64,000 nt of DNA from Mariniflexile litorale (GTDB lineage Bacteria > Bacteroidota > Bacteroidia > Flavobacteriales > Flavobacteriaceae). The stretch covers positions 1,249,501-1,313,500 of the forward strand of contig NZ_CP155618.1 of assembly GCF_031128465.2 (NCBI RefSeq), read 5' to 3'. The translations under genes were made by a program, and so were the position numbers. A model generated the notes under the pieces. The model was not told the DNA's origin and did not search any database. It was given only the letters and a program-made list of their open reading frames with translations. Numbering within the stretch: the stretch's first letter is position 1; each line of letters begins with the position of its first letter. Below, in pieces: positions 9,313 through 16,890 of this stretch.

Positions 9313-9678
9313 TTAGTCGTTATTTTTTATTTCAGAAATAATTTGTTGAAGATCTTTGCTATTCAATTTAAGTAAACGTATTTTTTCAAGTAAAAAGGGT
9401 TCTTCATTTTCAAAAAAATCCTTTTTCTCTTTTTCTTTAATTAATTGTAATGCCTTTTCTGCCACAAAAAAACCAACACCCCGCTTATTAATAAATATGT
9501 TTTCATCTTGCAAATAACTAAAGGTTCGCATCACAGTATTTCTATTAACTTCTAATTCTGAAGCTAAATCTCGTACAGAAGGTACACGCTCATTAGGAAG
9601 TAATTTGCCGTCGAGAATTTGATTACACAAACTATCTGCAATTTGTAAAAAAATACCTTTATTAGATTTAAATTCCAT
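9313..9678 (-). CDS. GntR family transcriptional regulator, YtrA type
   Basis: 121 residues: a winged helix-turn-helix at about 10-75 ('LLPNERVPSVRDLASELEVNRNTVMRTFSYLQDENIF' pattern, ending with the wing 'KRGVGFFV') plus a short C-terminal helical tail, with no large effector domain. This short form is the YtrA subfamily, whose members usually repress an adjacent ABC transporter operon and themselves. It is last of three tightly packed genes (ATPase, membrane protein, regulator; 1-3 bp gaps). The palindrome at 11335-11356, upstream of the operon, is the natural operator candidate. Confidence 0.92.
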   Translation of the reverse strand: MEFKSNKGIFLQIADSLCNQILDGKLLPNERVPSVRDLASELEVNRNTVMRTFSYLQDENIFINKRGVGFFVAEKALQLIKEKEKKDFFENEEPFLLEKIRLLKLNSKDLQQIISEIKNND

Positions 9679-9679
9679 A

Positions 9680-10495
9680 TTAAAGCTCTTTTTCTTTTAA
9701 TTTAAAATAAGCTAATGGCAATAAAAAGAAGCTAGATACTATACCCATTATATAAATGTATAATTGAATATTAATAAAGTGTTTAGAAATCCTATAATCT
9801 TCTAAATTAACAGGGCTTCTTCCAAGGTCAAATTTTTCTGGAAAAAAGAACATTGTACAAACCATAAAAAGTAAAAAAACAAAAGCAATTGTAGCACTAA
9901 AACTCAATATCGTTTTAAAAAGCGCATACTTTTTAAAATAAGTAGCTCCTGTAAATAAAAAGGCTGCTAGTGTAAACAATCCTCCTAACGCCGCTATTAA
10001 ATCAATCGCTTTTCTAAACCCATTATTACTGATCTTGAAAGCTTCAAATAATTCAAATTCTCCTACTTGTATTTTCAAACCCCATTCAAATAAGTTTGAA
10101 AAACTATCAGCTATTTTAAAATTAAGCCAAAATAAGGGTATAAAAAGTATCACAAAGCATACTATTCTAATTACAAACTGTATTAAAAATTTTTCAAACA
10201 CGGATGCTGGAAGCATTAAATAACTAATAGCACTTTTTTTATTTTTTAGTAATGGAAAACTCGTGCCAACAACAATAATAAGACCTACAATAAAAGTAAA
10301 ATAAAATAGCGGTAAATATTGATTAATTCCAAATCCATAACTTGAATTTGAGTTGGTTTTAATAAAAAAAAGATCGATACATATGAGTATTAAAAATAAA
10401 CCAATACAAAATGATAAATATGTTTTAGTATAAAGCTTAATATCATATCTAAAAGCATTATTAAACCGTTTAATGTTAAAATAATTTTGAAACAT
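9680..10495 (-). CDS. ABC transporter membrane subunit (predicted)
   Basis: 271 residues with about six hydrophobic helices (roughly 25-45, 62-82, 100-125, 160-180, 190-215, 240-262) and no family motif I can name. Its place between an ABC ATPase and a YtrA-type regulator, separated from each by 1-3 bp, makes it the likely permease partner of that ATPase, as in Bacillus ytr-like operons. The substrate is unknown; in the YtrA group such transporters are often tied to envelope stress or antibiotic response, but nothing here proves that. Confidence 0.75.
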   Translation of the reverse strand: MFQNYFNIKRFNNAFRYDIKLYTKTYLSFCIGLFLILICIDLFFIKTNSNSSYGFGINQYLPLFYFTFIVGLIIVVGTSFPLLKNKKSAISYLMLPASVFEKFLIQFVIRIVCFVILFIPLFWLNFKIADSFSNLFEWGLKIQVGEFELFEAFKISNNGFRKAIDLIAALGGLFTLAAFLFTGATYFKKYALFKTILSFSATIAFVFLLFMVCTMFFFPEKFDLGRSPVNLEDYRISKHFINIQLYIYIMGIVSSFFLLPLAYFKLKEKEL

Positions 10496-10498
10496 AAC

Positions 10499-11320
10499 CT
10501 AAAATATTATTTCTGTTTTGTTAGTAATAGCATTAAATAAAAGCTCTATATCAATACCTGTTTCCTCATCATTTTCAACAGGCAACATAACATTATACCC
10601 TTCAGGACATTTTTCATGATATAATACGTTGGAGAATGATAAGATGCTCGACACTTTTTTAAATTGAATTTTCTCTGTAATTTGAGTAATATCCTTTTCA
10701 AAAACAATATGACCTTGTTCTAAAACAACAATTCTATCAATAATAGTTTCTATATCTTTCACTTGATGCGTCGAGATAATTACTAATTGATTCTCTTCAA
10801 TAGAACTCACTAAAATTTTTCTAAAAACCCTTTTGGAAGGAATATCTAAACCATTTGTAGGTTCATCCAAGAGTAATATTTTACAATTGGTTGCTAGAGC
10901 AAATGCAATTATAAATTTTTTCTGTTGTCCGTGCGATAACTTATTTAATTTATCTTTTTCATCAAGTTCAAATTCTAACATGATAGCACGCATCTTTTCT
11001 ATATCAAAATTTTTATACAGCGGTACAAATGCTTGCATATAGGCATTAATAGTTAGTGATGGTAAAAACAATTCATCTGTAACTAAATAGATGTCCGATA
11101 AAAAATTGGGGTTTCGCTTAAAAGGCACATAGCCATTAACTTCTATATCTCCTTTTTTAGGACGCAATAAACCAGATATTAAATTTAGTAACGTTGACTT
11201 TCCTGCTCCATTTTTACCAAGCAAACCAACTATACTGCCTTCATTTTGTTGAAAGGTTAAATCTTTAAACAAACTTTTCTTCTTGCTATAAGAGTAAGAT
11301 ATATTTTTGGATTGAATCAT
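10499..11320 (-). CDS. ABC transporter ATPase (YtrB/CcmA-like)
   Basis: 273 residues. Walker A 'GLLGKNGAGKST', a Q-loop region, a degenerate signature 'KLSHGQQKKFIIAFAL' (SHGQ in place of SGGQ), Walker B 'ILLLDEPTNGLD' and the His switch 'IISTHQ' are all present. About 60 residues after the ATPase core form a non-motif C-terminal domain. First gene of the operon with the membrane subunit and GntR regulator. A -7-like box (CAAAAATA on the plus strand at 11356-11363) and a dyad operator candidate lie just upstream. Confidence 0.93.
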   Translation of the reverse strand: MIQSKNISYSYSKKKSLFKDLTFQQNEGSIVGLLGKNGAGKSTLLNLISGLLRPKKGDIEVNGYVPFKRNPNFLSDIYLVTDELFLPSLTINAYMQAFVPLYKNFDIEKMRAIMLEFELDEKDKLNKLSHGQQKKFIIAFALATNCKILLLDEPTNGLDIPSKRVFRKILVSSIEENQLVIISTHQVKDIETIIDRIVVLEQGHIVFEKDITQITEKIQFKKVSSILSFSNVLYHEKCPEGYNVMLPVENDEETGIDIELLFNAITNKTEIIF

Positions 11321-11334
11321 AGCTTAATGTATTA

Positions 11335-11356
11335 GTGTACTATTTAAGTATGACAC
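11335..11356 (-). promoter_or_regulatory. Candidate GntR (YtrA-type) operator
   Basis: A 22-bp imperfect dyad with ends GTGT and ACAC and a central TA-x-TTAA-x-TA core; 16 of 22 positions are symmetric. It sits 15 bp upstream of the ATPase start and touches the -7 box at 11356-11363, so it would overlap the transcription start. That position fits autorepression by the GntR protein encoded in the same operon. The pairing of regulator and site is inferred. Confidence 0.5.
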
Positions 11357-11363
11357 AAAAATA
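11356..11363 (-). promoter_or_regulatory. Bacteroidetes -7 box for the ABC/GntR operon
   Basis: Reads TATTTTTG on the minus strand, matching TAnnTTTG. No clear -33 TTG at the usual spacing, so this may be a weak or regulated promoter. The operator candidate adjoins it on the downstream side. Confidence 0.4.
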
Positions 11364-11405
11364 TAATTTTATTTTGAATAACCTAGAAATTAAATTAATA
11401 TTTTT

Positions 11406-11627
11406 CTAGTTACTCTTTAGTTTATTATACTTTTTATAAATAAAGAAACCAATACCTCCAACAAGAATGTAAGGTATAGCCATTAAGTAAACAATACCAT
11501 CGTTGATACCCTCTGCAGCCGTTTGTCCTTCTTCACTTTCTAAAACTGCACGACACATAGCACATTGTGCATTCGTTTCTAAGAAGAAAAGAACAGAAAA
11601 AAGAAAAAAGAGAATTTTTTGTTTCAT
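11406..11627 (-). CDS. Small secreted or membrane protein with a CxxC motif, linked to oxidase assembly genes
   Basis: 73 residues: an N-terminal signal-like segment (to about residue 20) ending '..ETNAQCAMCRAVLE', so the mature protein would begin almost on a C-A-M-C motif, followed by a short loop and one C-terminal helix (about 48-65). The Cys pair next to the predicted cleavage site suggests metal or redox handling on the periplasmic side. One base after the DUF420 gene and in line with SCO, it is likely a small accessory of cytochrome oxidase maturation; that role is inferred from position only. Confidence 0.75.
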   Translation of the reverse strand: MKQKILFFLFSVLFFLETNAQCAMCRAVLESEEGQTAAEGINDGIVYLMAIPYILVGGIGFFIYKKYNKLKSN

Positions 11628-11628
11628 T

Positions 11629-12165
11629 TTAAACGTAATATGGTGAGATCATAACATAAACAATAACACCTGTTACTGCAACATACAACCATAAAGGAAA
11701 GGTAATTCTTGCTATTTTTTTATGCTTCTCTATGTTATTAGTTATGGCCCTAACATAGGTAATTAACACAAACGGGATAACAATAATTGACAATAAGATA
11801 TGAGTTAATAAGATAAAATAATACACATATTTAATAGCTCCTTCACCTCCAAATTTGGTAGAATCGCTCGTCATGTGGTAAGCTACATACATCACCAAAA
11901 ATAACGCAGAACACCAAATGGCAGTCGTCATTAAATTTTCGTGAAGGACAATCTTTTTATTTTTAATAGCAATAAAGGCAATTATTAGAATAACAGCGGT
12001 TAGACCATTTATAGTTGCATAAATGGGTGGCAAAAATGATAAGGGCTCAACATTCGGTATTCTAACACCAAATAGGATGGCTACCACTACTGGTATTACT
12101 ATAGATAGTACTACAATTAACCTATTATATTTTTTATCGTCTAAAATCTCTCGTCCTTTATTCAT
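11629..12165 (-). CDS. DUF420 (CtaM/YozB-like) membrane protein, cytochrome oxidase maturation
   Basis: 178 residues with five hydrophobic helices. 'PPIYATINGLTAVIL', 'HENLMTTA', 'YHMTSDSTKF' and 'LTHILLSIIVIPFVL' carry the conserved His residues of the DUF420 family. The family's characterised member CtaM is needed for heme-A oxidase activity in Staphylococcus. The start overlaps the SCO stop by 8 bp, and the small CxxC gene follows, so this is a tight oxidase-assembly operon. Confidence 0.9.
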   Translation of the reverse strand: MNKGREILDDKKYNRLIVVLSIVIPVVVAILFGVRIPNVEPLSFLPPIYATINGLTAVILIIAFIAIKNKKIVLHENLMTTAIWCSALFLVMYVAYHMTSDSTKFGGEGAIKYVYYFILLTHILLSIIVIPFVLITYVRAITNNIEKHKKIARITFPLWLYVAVTGVIVYVMISPYYV

Positions 12166-12901
12166 TAAGCAATTTTTTAATATCCTCTTTTAAAGCACTT
12201 ATTTCTTCTACTGTACCGTCATCGTCTACTTTTTCAGATTCTGAAACAATCCCTCTATAATAAATAATCGGGTTTCCAAATTCATCTTTTCGTGAACGGA
12301 TAAATCCATCCTTATCTATTAATGCAAAATTCCCAGAATGTTCAAACCCACCAACAGCATCTTCTTCTTGGGCAGTGTAAAGATTAAAACCTTCGTTTGA
12401 CAATTTATAAATAGCATCTTTATCACCCGTCATTAAATTCCAATTCGGGTTAGTAACACCATAATGCTCTGCATATTCTTTAAGAATTTCAGAGGTATCA
12501 TAATCTGGATTTATAGTGAACGATGCCACTCCAAAGTTTTCAAAACCTTTGAATGCATTTTGAATTTGAATAAGGTTCGCATTCATTCTTGGACAAATGG
12601 TTGGGCAGGTTGTGAAAAAGAATTCTATAACATACACTTTCCCTTCATAATCTTGATTGGTGATTATTTTGCCATCTTGATTGATAAAAGAAAAGTTAGG
12701 CACTCTTTTAGCTGCTCCGTTTATTTCGATAAAAGATAAATCGGAAAGTTTTACTTTTTTACCGTTAGCAAAATCACTTCTACTCTCGTTTCTGGTGACA
12801 TCATCATTAGAAATTCTATCTACAATTTTTGGAATGAAAATGATACCAAAAACCAGAATTATAAATGCAATACCTATATATGAATAATTATCTTTCTTCA
12901 T
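12158..12901 (-). CDS. SCO1/SenC family copper chaperone for cytochrome c oxidase
   Basis: 247 residues: one N-terminal membrane anchor (about 9-25) then a thioredoxin-fold domain. The copper-binding Cys pair is C99 and C103 in 'TTCPTICPRMN', and the partner His occurs in 'GGFEHSGNFALIDKDG' near residue 193. SCO proteins deliver copper to the CuA site of oxidase subunit II. It overlaps DUF420 downstream by 8 bp and the thioredoxin-like gene upstream by 14 bp. No subunit I or II gene lies in this window. Confidence 0.95.
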   Translation of the reverse strand: MKKDNYSYIGIAFIILVFGIIFIPKIVDRISNDDVTRNESRSDFANGKKVKLSDLSFIEINGAAKRVPNFSFINQDGKIITNQDYEGKVYVIEFFFTTCPTICPRMNANLIQIQNAFKGFENFGVASFTINPDYDTSEILKEYAEHYGVTNPNWNLMTGDKDAIYKLSNEGFNLYTAQEEDAVGGFEHSGNFALIDKDGFIRSRKDEFGNPIIYYRGIVSESEKVDDDGTVEEISALKEDIKKLLNE

Positions 12902-13610
12902 CTTTACTATTTAAATCGTTTGCTCTTCTTGTTGACGAATCGAATTCACCCTTTCTTTTTTGTCTATATTCAGTAAATAAGATGCGTAAATCATCACTCA
13001 TCTTATTTTTTATTTCGGCTACTTCAATGCAATTGTAAGAACTCAAAAGATAAGGAGCAATTTTCTTTGAGATTTCATTATCGGTTCTATCATCTAATCT
13101 CCCTCTTTGGTTTAAATCTTTATCTATTATGAATACATCGTTCGTGGCTAAATCACTTGTTAAACCGGTTTTACTTTTTAAACTAGTAAATACATCCTCA
13201 ATAGCATCAGGTTCACCAAAAACAAAATGCCAAAACCTTAAATCTTCGTAACCACTAATTTCTGTTTTAAGTTTTTCAACAGCAACCTCTGTCCCTTTAG
13301 GCATTAAAATAACAATTTGAAATTTCTTAAAACCTTTAAAATTATCGTACACCAATTCTTTTAAATTAGAGGCTACAATACTATTATCTATGGGGTTTGA
13401 GCCTAAAAAACCAAGTATAGTAATATGGTCTTTTAAAACACTTTTTTCTTCGGACTCTGAAGTAAATTGATTAATTTCTAAAACCGATTGGTTTACGATA
13501 TCAAGCGGGGTATAGTTATGCGTTGCGGGGTATAAAAACAACAAAAAAGTAACAGGAAGAAAGAATAAAATTCCTAAAATTAAATACCGACCTGCTTTTT
13601 TATAGTTCAT
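12888..13610 (-). CDS. Membrane-anchored thioredoxin-like protein of the oxidase assembly operon
   Basis: 240 residues, no named family. An N-terminal helix (about 10-28) is followed by a soluble region whose order ('ITILGFLGSNP', 'FQIVILMPKG', 'NDVFIIDKDLNQRGRLDDR') resembles a thioredoxin/SCO fold without the CxxxC. The C-terminal tail is very charged and overlaps the SCO start by 14 bp. It may be a diverged, non-metal-binding SCO relative; that is inference. First gene after the terminator that closes the oxidase subunit operon. Confidence 0.75.
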   Translation of the reverse strand: MNYKKAGRYLILGILFFLPVTFLLFLYPATHNYTPLDIVNQSVLEINQFTSESEEKSVLKDHITILGFLGSNPIDNSIVASNLKELVYDNFKGFKKFQIVILMPKGTEVAVEKLKTEISGYEDLRFWHFVFGEPDAIEDVFTSLKSKTGLTSDLATNDVFIIDKDLNQRGRLDDRTDNEISKKIAPYLLSSYNCIEVAEIKNKMSDDLRILFTEYRQKRKGEFDSSTRRANDLNSKDEER

Positions 13611-13640
13611 TAAAAACCTGTTTTTAATTAAAGTGCAAAA

Positions 13641-13677
13641 ATATATAAAGGCGGTTTAAAAACCGCCTTTATATATT
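13641..13677 (-). terminator. Terminator of the ctaB-oxidase subunit operon
   Basis: A perfect 17-bp inverted repeat (centre GGCGGTTT/AAACCGCC) with a very short loop, followed on the minus strand by a T-rich run. It lies 44 bp beyond the subunit IV stop and just before the thioredoxin-like gene, dividing structural from assembly genes. Confidence 0.85.
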
Positions 13678-13721
13678 TATTTAACACTTCGACTCCACTA
13701 AGTGCAGTCTATTTTAACTAG

Positions 13722-14102
13722 CTAAAAGTCTCTTTTTATATAACCATTATCATATACATCAAAAACGTAACCGCCTTCTTGTAATAAAATAAACATTAAG
13801 TATAGAATTAAAAAAATAGCTGTCCAGACTACCATACGTCTTAATGCCTTGGTTTCATCACGCATGTGCATAAAATCCCAAGTAATATAATACGCTTTTA
13901 CTAAAGTAAGTATAATGAATATCCAGTTAAGAGCTTTCATTCCTAATACATGCCCCATTAAAACTTCTGGCTTATATATACCCAACACTACCTCTACTGC
14001 TGTAATAATGGTTAAAAAGATTAAAACACCCCAAATTTTTTGAGTATTTGATTTAAACTTTACTAAACCCCTAAATATTTCTAATTTATGTGCGTGTGCC
14101 AT
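13722..14102 (-). CDS. Cytochrome c oxidase subunit IV family protein
   Basis: 126 residues from the ATG at 14102; the longer frame to 14159 would add an atypical 19-residue lead that overlaps the subunit III gene, so the shorter start is preferred. Begins MAHAHKLEIFRGLVKFKS, then three helices (about 23-43, 52-72, 88-108). 'LNWIFIILTLVKAYYITWDFMHM' matches the CtaF/COX4-type small subunit of bacterial oxidases. Last of the ctaB, subunit III, subunit III, subunit IV set. Confidence 0.9.
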   Translation of the reverse strand: MAHAHKLEIFRGLVKFKSNTQKIWGVLIFLTIITAVEVVLGIYKPEVLMGHVLGMKALNWIFIILTLVKAYYITWDFMHMRDETKALRRMVVWTAIFLILYLMFILLQEGGYVFDVYDNGYIKRDF

Positions 14103-14122
14103 TTTTAATATATTATTCTTTA

Positions 14123-15103
14123 TTAAACTAGGTAGAAGAATGTAAATACAAATACCCAAACTAAATCTACAAAGTGCCAGTATAACCCCACTTTTTCAAC
14201 CATTTCGTAACTTTTTCGTTTTTCATAAGTTCCTAATATCACATTAAAGAAAATAATGATATTAATTATAACTCCTGAAAATACGTGAAAACCGTGAAAT
14301 CCTGTGATGAAGAAAAAGAAATCTGCAAATAATGGTGAGCCATATTCGTTTTCCTTTAAATTAGCCCCTTCAACCACGTGCTTTCCATTTGCTTTTAACT
14401 GCTTTAAAGATTCTGCTCTGGTAAGCACCGTTTTGTGACCATGCTCATTAAGTATTTGAGTTCTTACCAAAACATTCTCATGTTTCTCTAAACCATGAAT
14501 TACTTCTTCAACTGTATAAGTTGGCAAAGTTCCCTCTTTCACAAACCAAATACCATTTTTACGTTCTTGTTGTACACGTTCATGTTCTCCTACTTCAACA
14601 AAATCACGCAATGCTACGCGATGCCCTTCTGCATCTACAAATTGAAGAATATTTCCTCCTTTTGTTTGTACAGCTCCAAAATCTCCTTGTATGAATGTAG
14701 CCCATTCCCAAGCTTGAGACCCTACGAAAATTAAACCACCAATAATGGTTAAAAACATGTAAATAGTAACTTTAGCTTTGTTTAAGTGATGACCAGCATC
14801 TACCGCCAATACCATAGTTACAGACGACATGATAAGTACAAACGTCATAAACGCCACATAAATCATTGGCAATTCTTGACCGTGCAAAAACGGCACGTGT
14901 GTAAAGACCTCATCGGCAATTGGCCATGAATCAATAAATTTGAATCTTGAAAATCCGTAGGCTGCTAAAAAACCCGAAAAGGTTAAAGCATCAGAAACAA
15001 TGAAAAACCACATCATCATTTTACCGTAACTTGCTTTTAAAGGCTCGTTACCCCCTCCCCAAGTTTTAACTTCTGTTCCAGTGTTTGCAACTGTAGTACT
15101 CAT
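14123..15103 (-). CDS. Cytochrome c oxidase subunit III, long form with soluble insert
   Basis: 326 residues. Seven-helix subunit III core: 'KMMMWFFIVSDALTFSGFLAAYGFSRF', 'QAWEWATF' and the C-terminal 'FFFITGFHGFHVFSGVIINI' and 'YWHFVDLVWVFVFTFFYL' are conserved. A hydrophilic block of roughly 110 residues (about 140-250) interrupts the core between helices four and five; this long form is common in Bacteroidetes. It should sit in the inner membrane beside subunits I and II, which are encoded elsewhere. The shorter subunit III paralogue is directly upstream. Confidence 0.92.
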   Translation of the reverse strand: MSTTVANTGTEVKTWGGGNEPLKASYGKMMMWFFIVSDALTFSGFLAAYGFSRFKFIDSWPIADEVFTHVPFLHGQELPMIYVAFMTFVLIMSSVTMVLAVDAGHHLNKAKVTIYMFLTIIGGLIFVGSQAWEWATFIQGDFGAVQTKGGNILQFVDAEGHRVALRDFVEVGEHERVQQERKNGIWFVKEGTLPTYTVEEVIHGLEKHENVLVRTQILNEHGHKTVLTRAESLKQLKANGKHVVEGANLKENEYGSPLFADFFFFITGFHGFHVFSGVIINIIIFFNVILGTYEKRKSYEMVEKVGLYWHFVDLVWVFVFTFFYLV

Positions 15104-15149
15104 ATATATTGGTTGTTTTTTAAAAGTTGGACAAAAATAATCAATTTAT

Positions 15150-15731
15150 TTATCTTATAAAATATAAAAATAAAAAGAGATACACCCATAGGATGTCTAT
15201 AAAATGCCAAAAGGTCGCTGCAAGTTCAAAACCAAGCATTTTTGTTGATGTATACTTTTGTTTAAAATGATTATAAATTACCACCAATAAACAAATTAAC
15301 CCTACAACTACGTGCAAAATATGCACAATTGCTATTAAATAGATGTAAGACATGGTTACATTACTGGTTGGCCCCGTGAAATTATAACCTAAATCAATAA
15401 TATTTTGAAAGCCTAAAAATTGGAAATTAATAAAAAGAACGCCTAAAATTAGGGTGGTAACTAACCAAAGCATCGTCATCTTACTATTATTACTTTTTAA
15501 AGATCTTTTTGCTAAAATAAACGTTACACTACTTATCATAATTATAACTGTACTAATTATAAAAGCATTTGGCAATTGAAAATCTTTTAACCAATCAGGT
15601 CTAGAACTGCTTACTACAAAAGCACTCGTCCACCCCGCAAATGACATGATTAGTGAAATGATACCAAACCAAAGCATCATTTTTTTAGCTCTATTATGTT
15701 TTTCTTCTAAAGTACCTTGTGTTAAATCCAT
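15150..15731 (-). CDS. Cytochrome c oxidase subunit III-type protein, short form
   Basis: 193 residues with five helices. 'KMMLWFGIISLIMSFAGWTSAFVVSSSRPDW' near the N-terminus and 'ATFWHFIDILWVYLFLFLYFIR' at the end are subunit III marks, including the HxxD of the last helix. It lacks the long soluble insert of its neighbour. Bacteroidetes often encode such a short/long subunit III pair. Two bases after ctaB, so same transcript. Confidence 0.9.
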   Translation of the reverse strand: MDLTQGTLEEKHNRAKKMMLWFGIISLIMSFAGWTSAFVVSSSRPDWLKDFQLPNAFIISTVIIMISSVTFILAKRSLKSNNSKMTMLWLVTTLILGVLFINFQFLGFQNIIDLGYNFTGPTSNVTMSYIYLIAIVHILHVVVGLICLLVVIYNHFKQKYTSTKMLGFELAATFWHFIDILWVYLFLFLYFIR

Positions 15732-15733
15732 GA

Positions 15734-16627
15734 TTATCTAATAAATTTATCTATTACGTACACAATTTGCACCAATGTAATATATGAAACACTTGCTAAC
15801 ATAAGTTGTTTTGCTGCTTTCTCGGTCATGTCTTTAAACAATCGAATGGCGTAATACAACATGCCTAAACCTAATATAAAAACTAAAATGGCTGCAACTA
15901 TTGATAATTTTAAACTACCCGTAAATCCAAAAACGGGAATGATAGATACCAACAACGTCCAAATAGTATACATAATAGTTTGTACTGCCGTTCCTTTATC
16001 TTGTTTTCCTGTTGGCAACATAAAAAAACCACCTTTTTTATAATCTTCAAACAAAAACCAACCTATAGCCCAAAAATGCGGAAACTGCCAAAAAAATTGT
16101 AAGGCGAATAAAGTGCCTGGTTCTATACCAAAATCATCGGTAGCTGCTACCCAACCCAACATAAACGGAATAGCGCCAGGAATCGCCCCAACAAAAACAG
16201 ACAAAGGCGTCTTGGTTTTTAAAGGCGTATAAACACATGTGTATAAAAATATAGAAATAGCACCAAACATAGCCGTTTGCTTGTTGATAGTATATAAAAT
16301 AATTATACCTAAAAGTGTAAAAATTGATGCGATTATAAAGGCAGTGGTAACACTCATCCGTCCCGCAGGAATAGGTCTATTCTTAGTGCGATCCATTAAG
16401 GCATCCAAATCTTTTTCAATAATTTGGTTGAAGGCGTTTGATGCACCTACCATAAAGTAGCCGCCAAATGCGAGTAAAGTCAAAGTTTTAAAATCAACTG
16501 TATCAACACCCAATAAATATCCTGCAAGCGACGAAAACACCACACTTAATGCCAATCGCATTTTGGTGATTTCCTTAAAATCTGAAATTACAGAAGGTGC
16601 TGTTACCGACGTTTTTAAATTGCTCAA
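15734..16627 (-). CDS. ctaB: Heme O synthase (protoheme IX farnesyltransferase)
   Basis: 297 residues with about nine helices, UbiA superfamily. The two Asp-rich motifs are visible: 'NAFNQIIEKDLDALMDRTKNRPIP' and 'FFWQFPHFWAIGWFLFEDYKKGG'. The enzyme adds farnesyl to heme B on the way to heme A/O for the oxidase encoded downstream. The start is TTG at 16627; the next ATG (residue 23) would cut into the conserved 'ITKMRLALSVVFSS' lead, so the TTG start is preferred. A good promoter lies at 16663-16693. Confidence 0.95.
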   Translation of the reverse strand: MSNLKTSVTAPSVISDFKEITKMRLALSVVFSSLAGYLLGVDTVDFKTLTLLAFGGYFMVGASNAFNQIIEKDLDALMDRTKNRPIPAGRMSVTTAFIIASIFTLLGIIILYTINKQTAMFGAISIFLYTCVYTPLKTKTPLSVFVGAIPGAIPFMLGWVAATDDFGIEPGTLFALQFFWQFPHFWAIGWFLFEDYKKGGFFMLPTGKQDKGTAVQTIMYTIWTLLVSIIPVFGFTGSLKLSIVAAILVFILGLGMLYYAIRLFKDMTEKAAKQLMLASVSYITLVQIVYVIDKFIR

Positions 16628-16662
16628 TAGTATATTTACTTAACCGCTTAATATAGCGAGTG

Positions 16663-16693
16663 CAAAGATACTTTATTAAAGCATTTTGAGCAA
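16663..16693 (-). promoter_or_regulatory. Promoter of the ctaB-oxidase operon
   Basis: On the minus strand a TTG (16693-16691) is followed after 20 bp by TATCTTTG (16670-16663), a full match to the Bacteroidetes -33/-7 form. The TTG start codon lies about 36 bp downstream. Confidence 0.65.
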
Positions 16694-16738
16694 TGCTTTT
16701 TATTGGTAATTTATTTAAGAAATAAATACTGTTTATTT

Positions 16739-16823
16739 GGGCGTGCCCTTTACAGGTCGGGCTATTCGTTGCAAGTCCTCACTCCTTCGTCGTTGCGGGC
16801 TTTCCACTGCTATCCCTCACGCA
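16739..16823 (-). repeat. Dispersed GCGTTA element, copy A
   Basis: An 85-bp intergenic element between dnaE and ctaB. It shares blocks (GGAAAGCCC, GAGGACTTGCAACGA, TAGCCCGACC) with the copies at 27566, 47053 and 63174. Its outer ends read GCGTG and CACGC and pair perfectly, whereas other copies have GCGTTA and TAACGC, so the fifth pair changed from T-A to G-C on both sides. Confidence 0.8.
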
Positions 16824-16890
16824 AAAGCAGATTCAAATGAAATTTAATATCACAAACTCAATAAAGACGTACTGAGTGATTTTTTAAAGA

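Noticed and set aside
13685-13707. CACTTCGACTCCACTAAGTG, resembling a dispersed flavobacterial repeat
   Set aside because: Only one short copy with a 5-bp pairing here; too little to call a repeat.
11629-16627. Complete cytochrome oxidase operon
   Set aside because: Subunits I and II are not in the window; only ctaB, subunit III forms, subunit IV and assembly proteins are present, so it is only part of the system.
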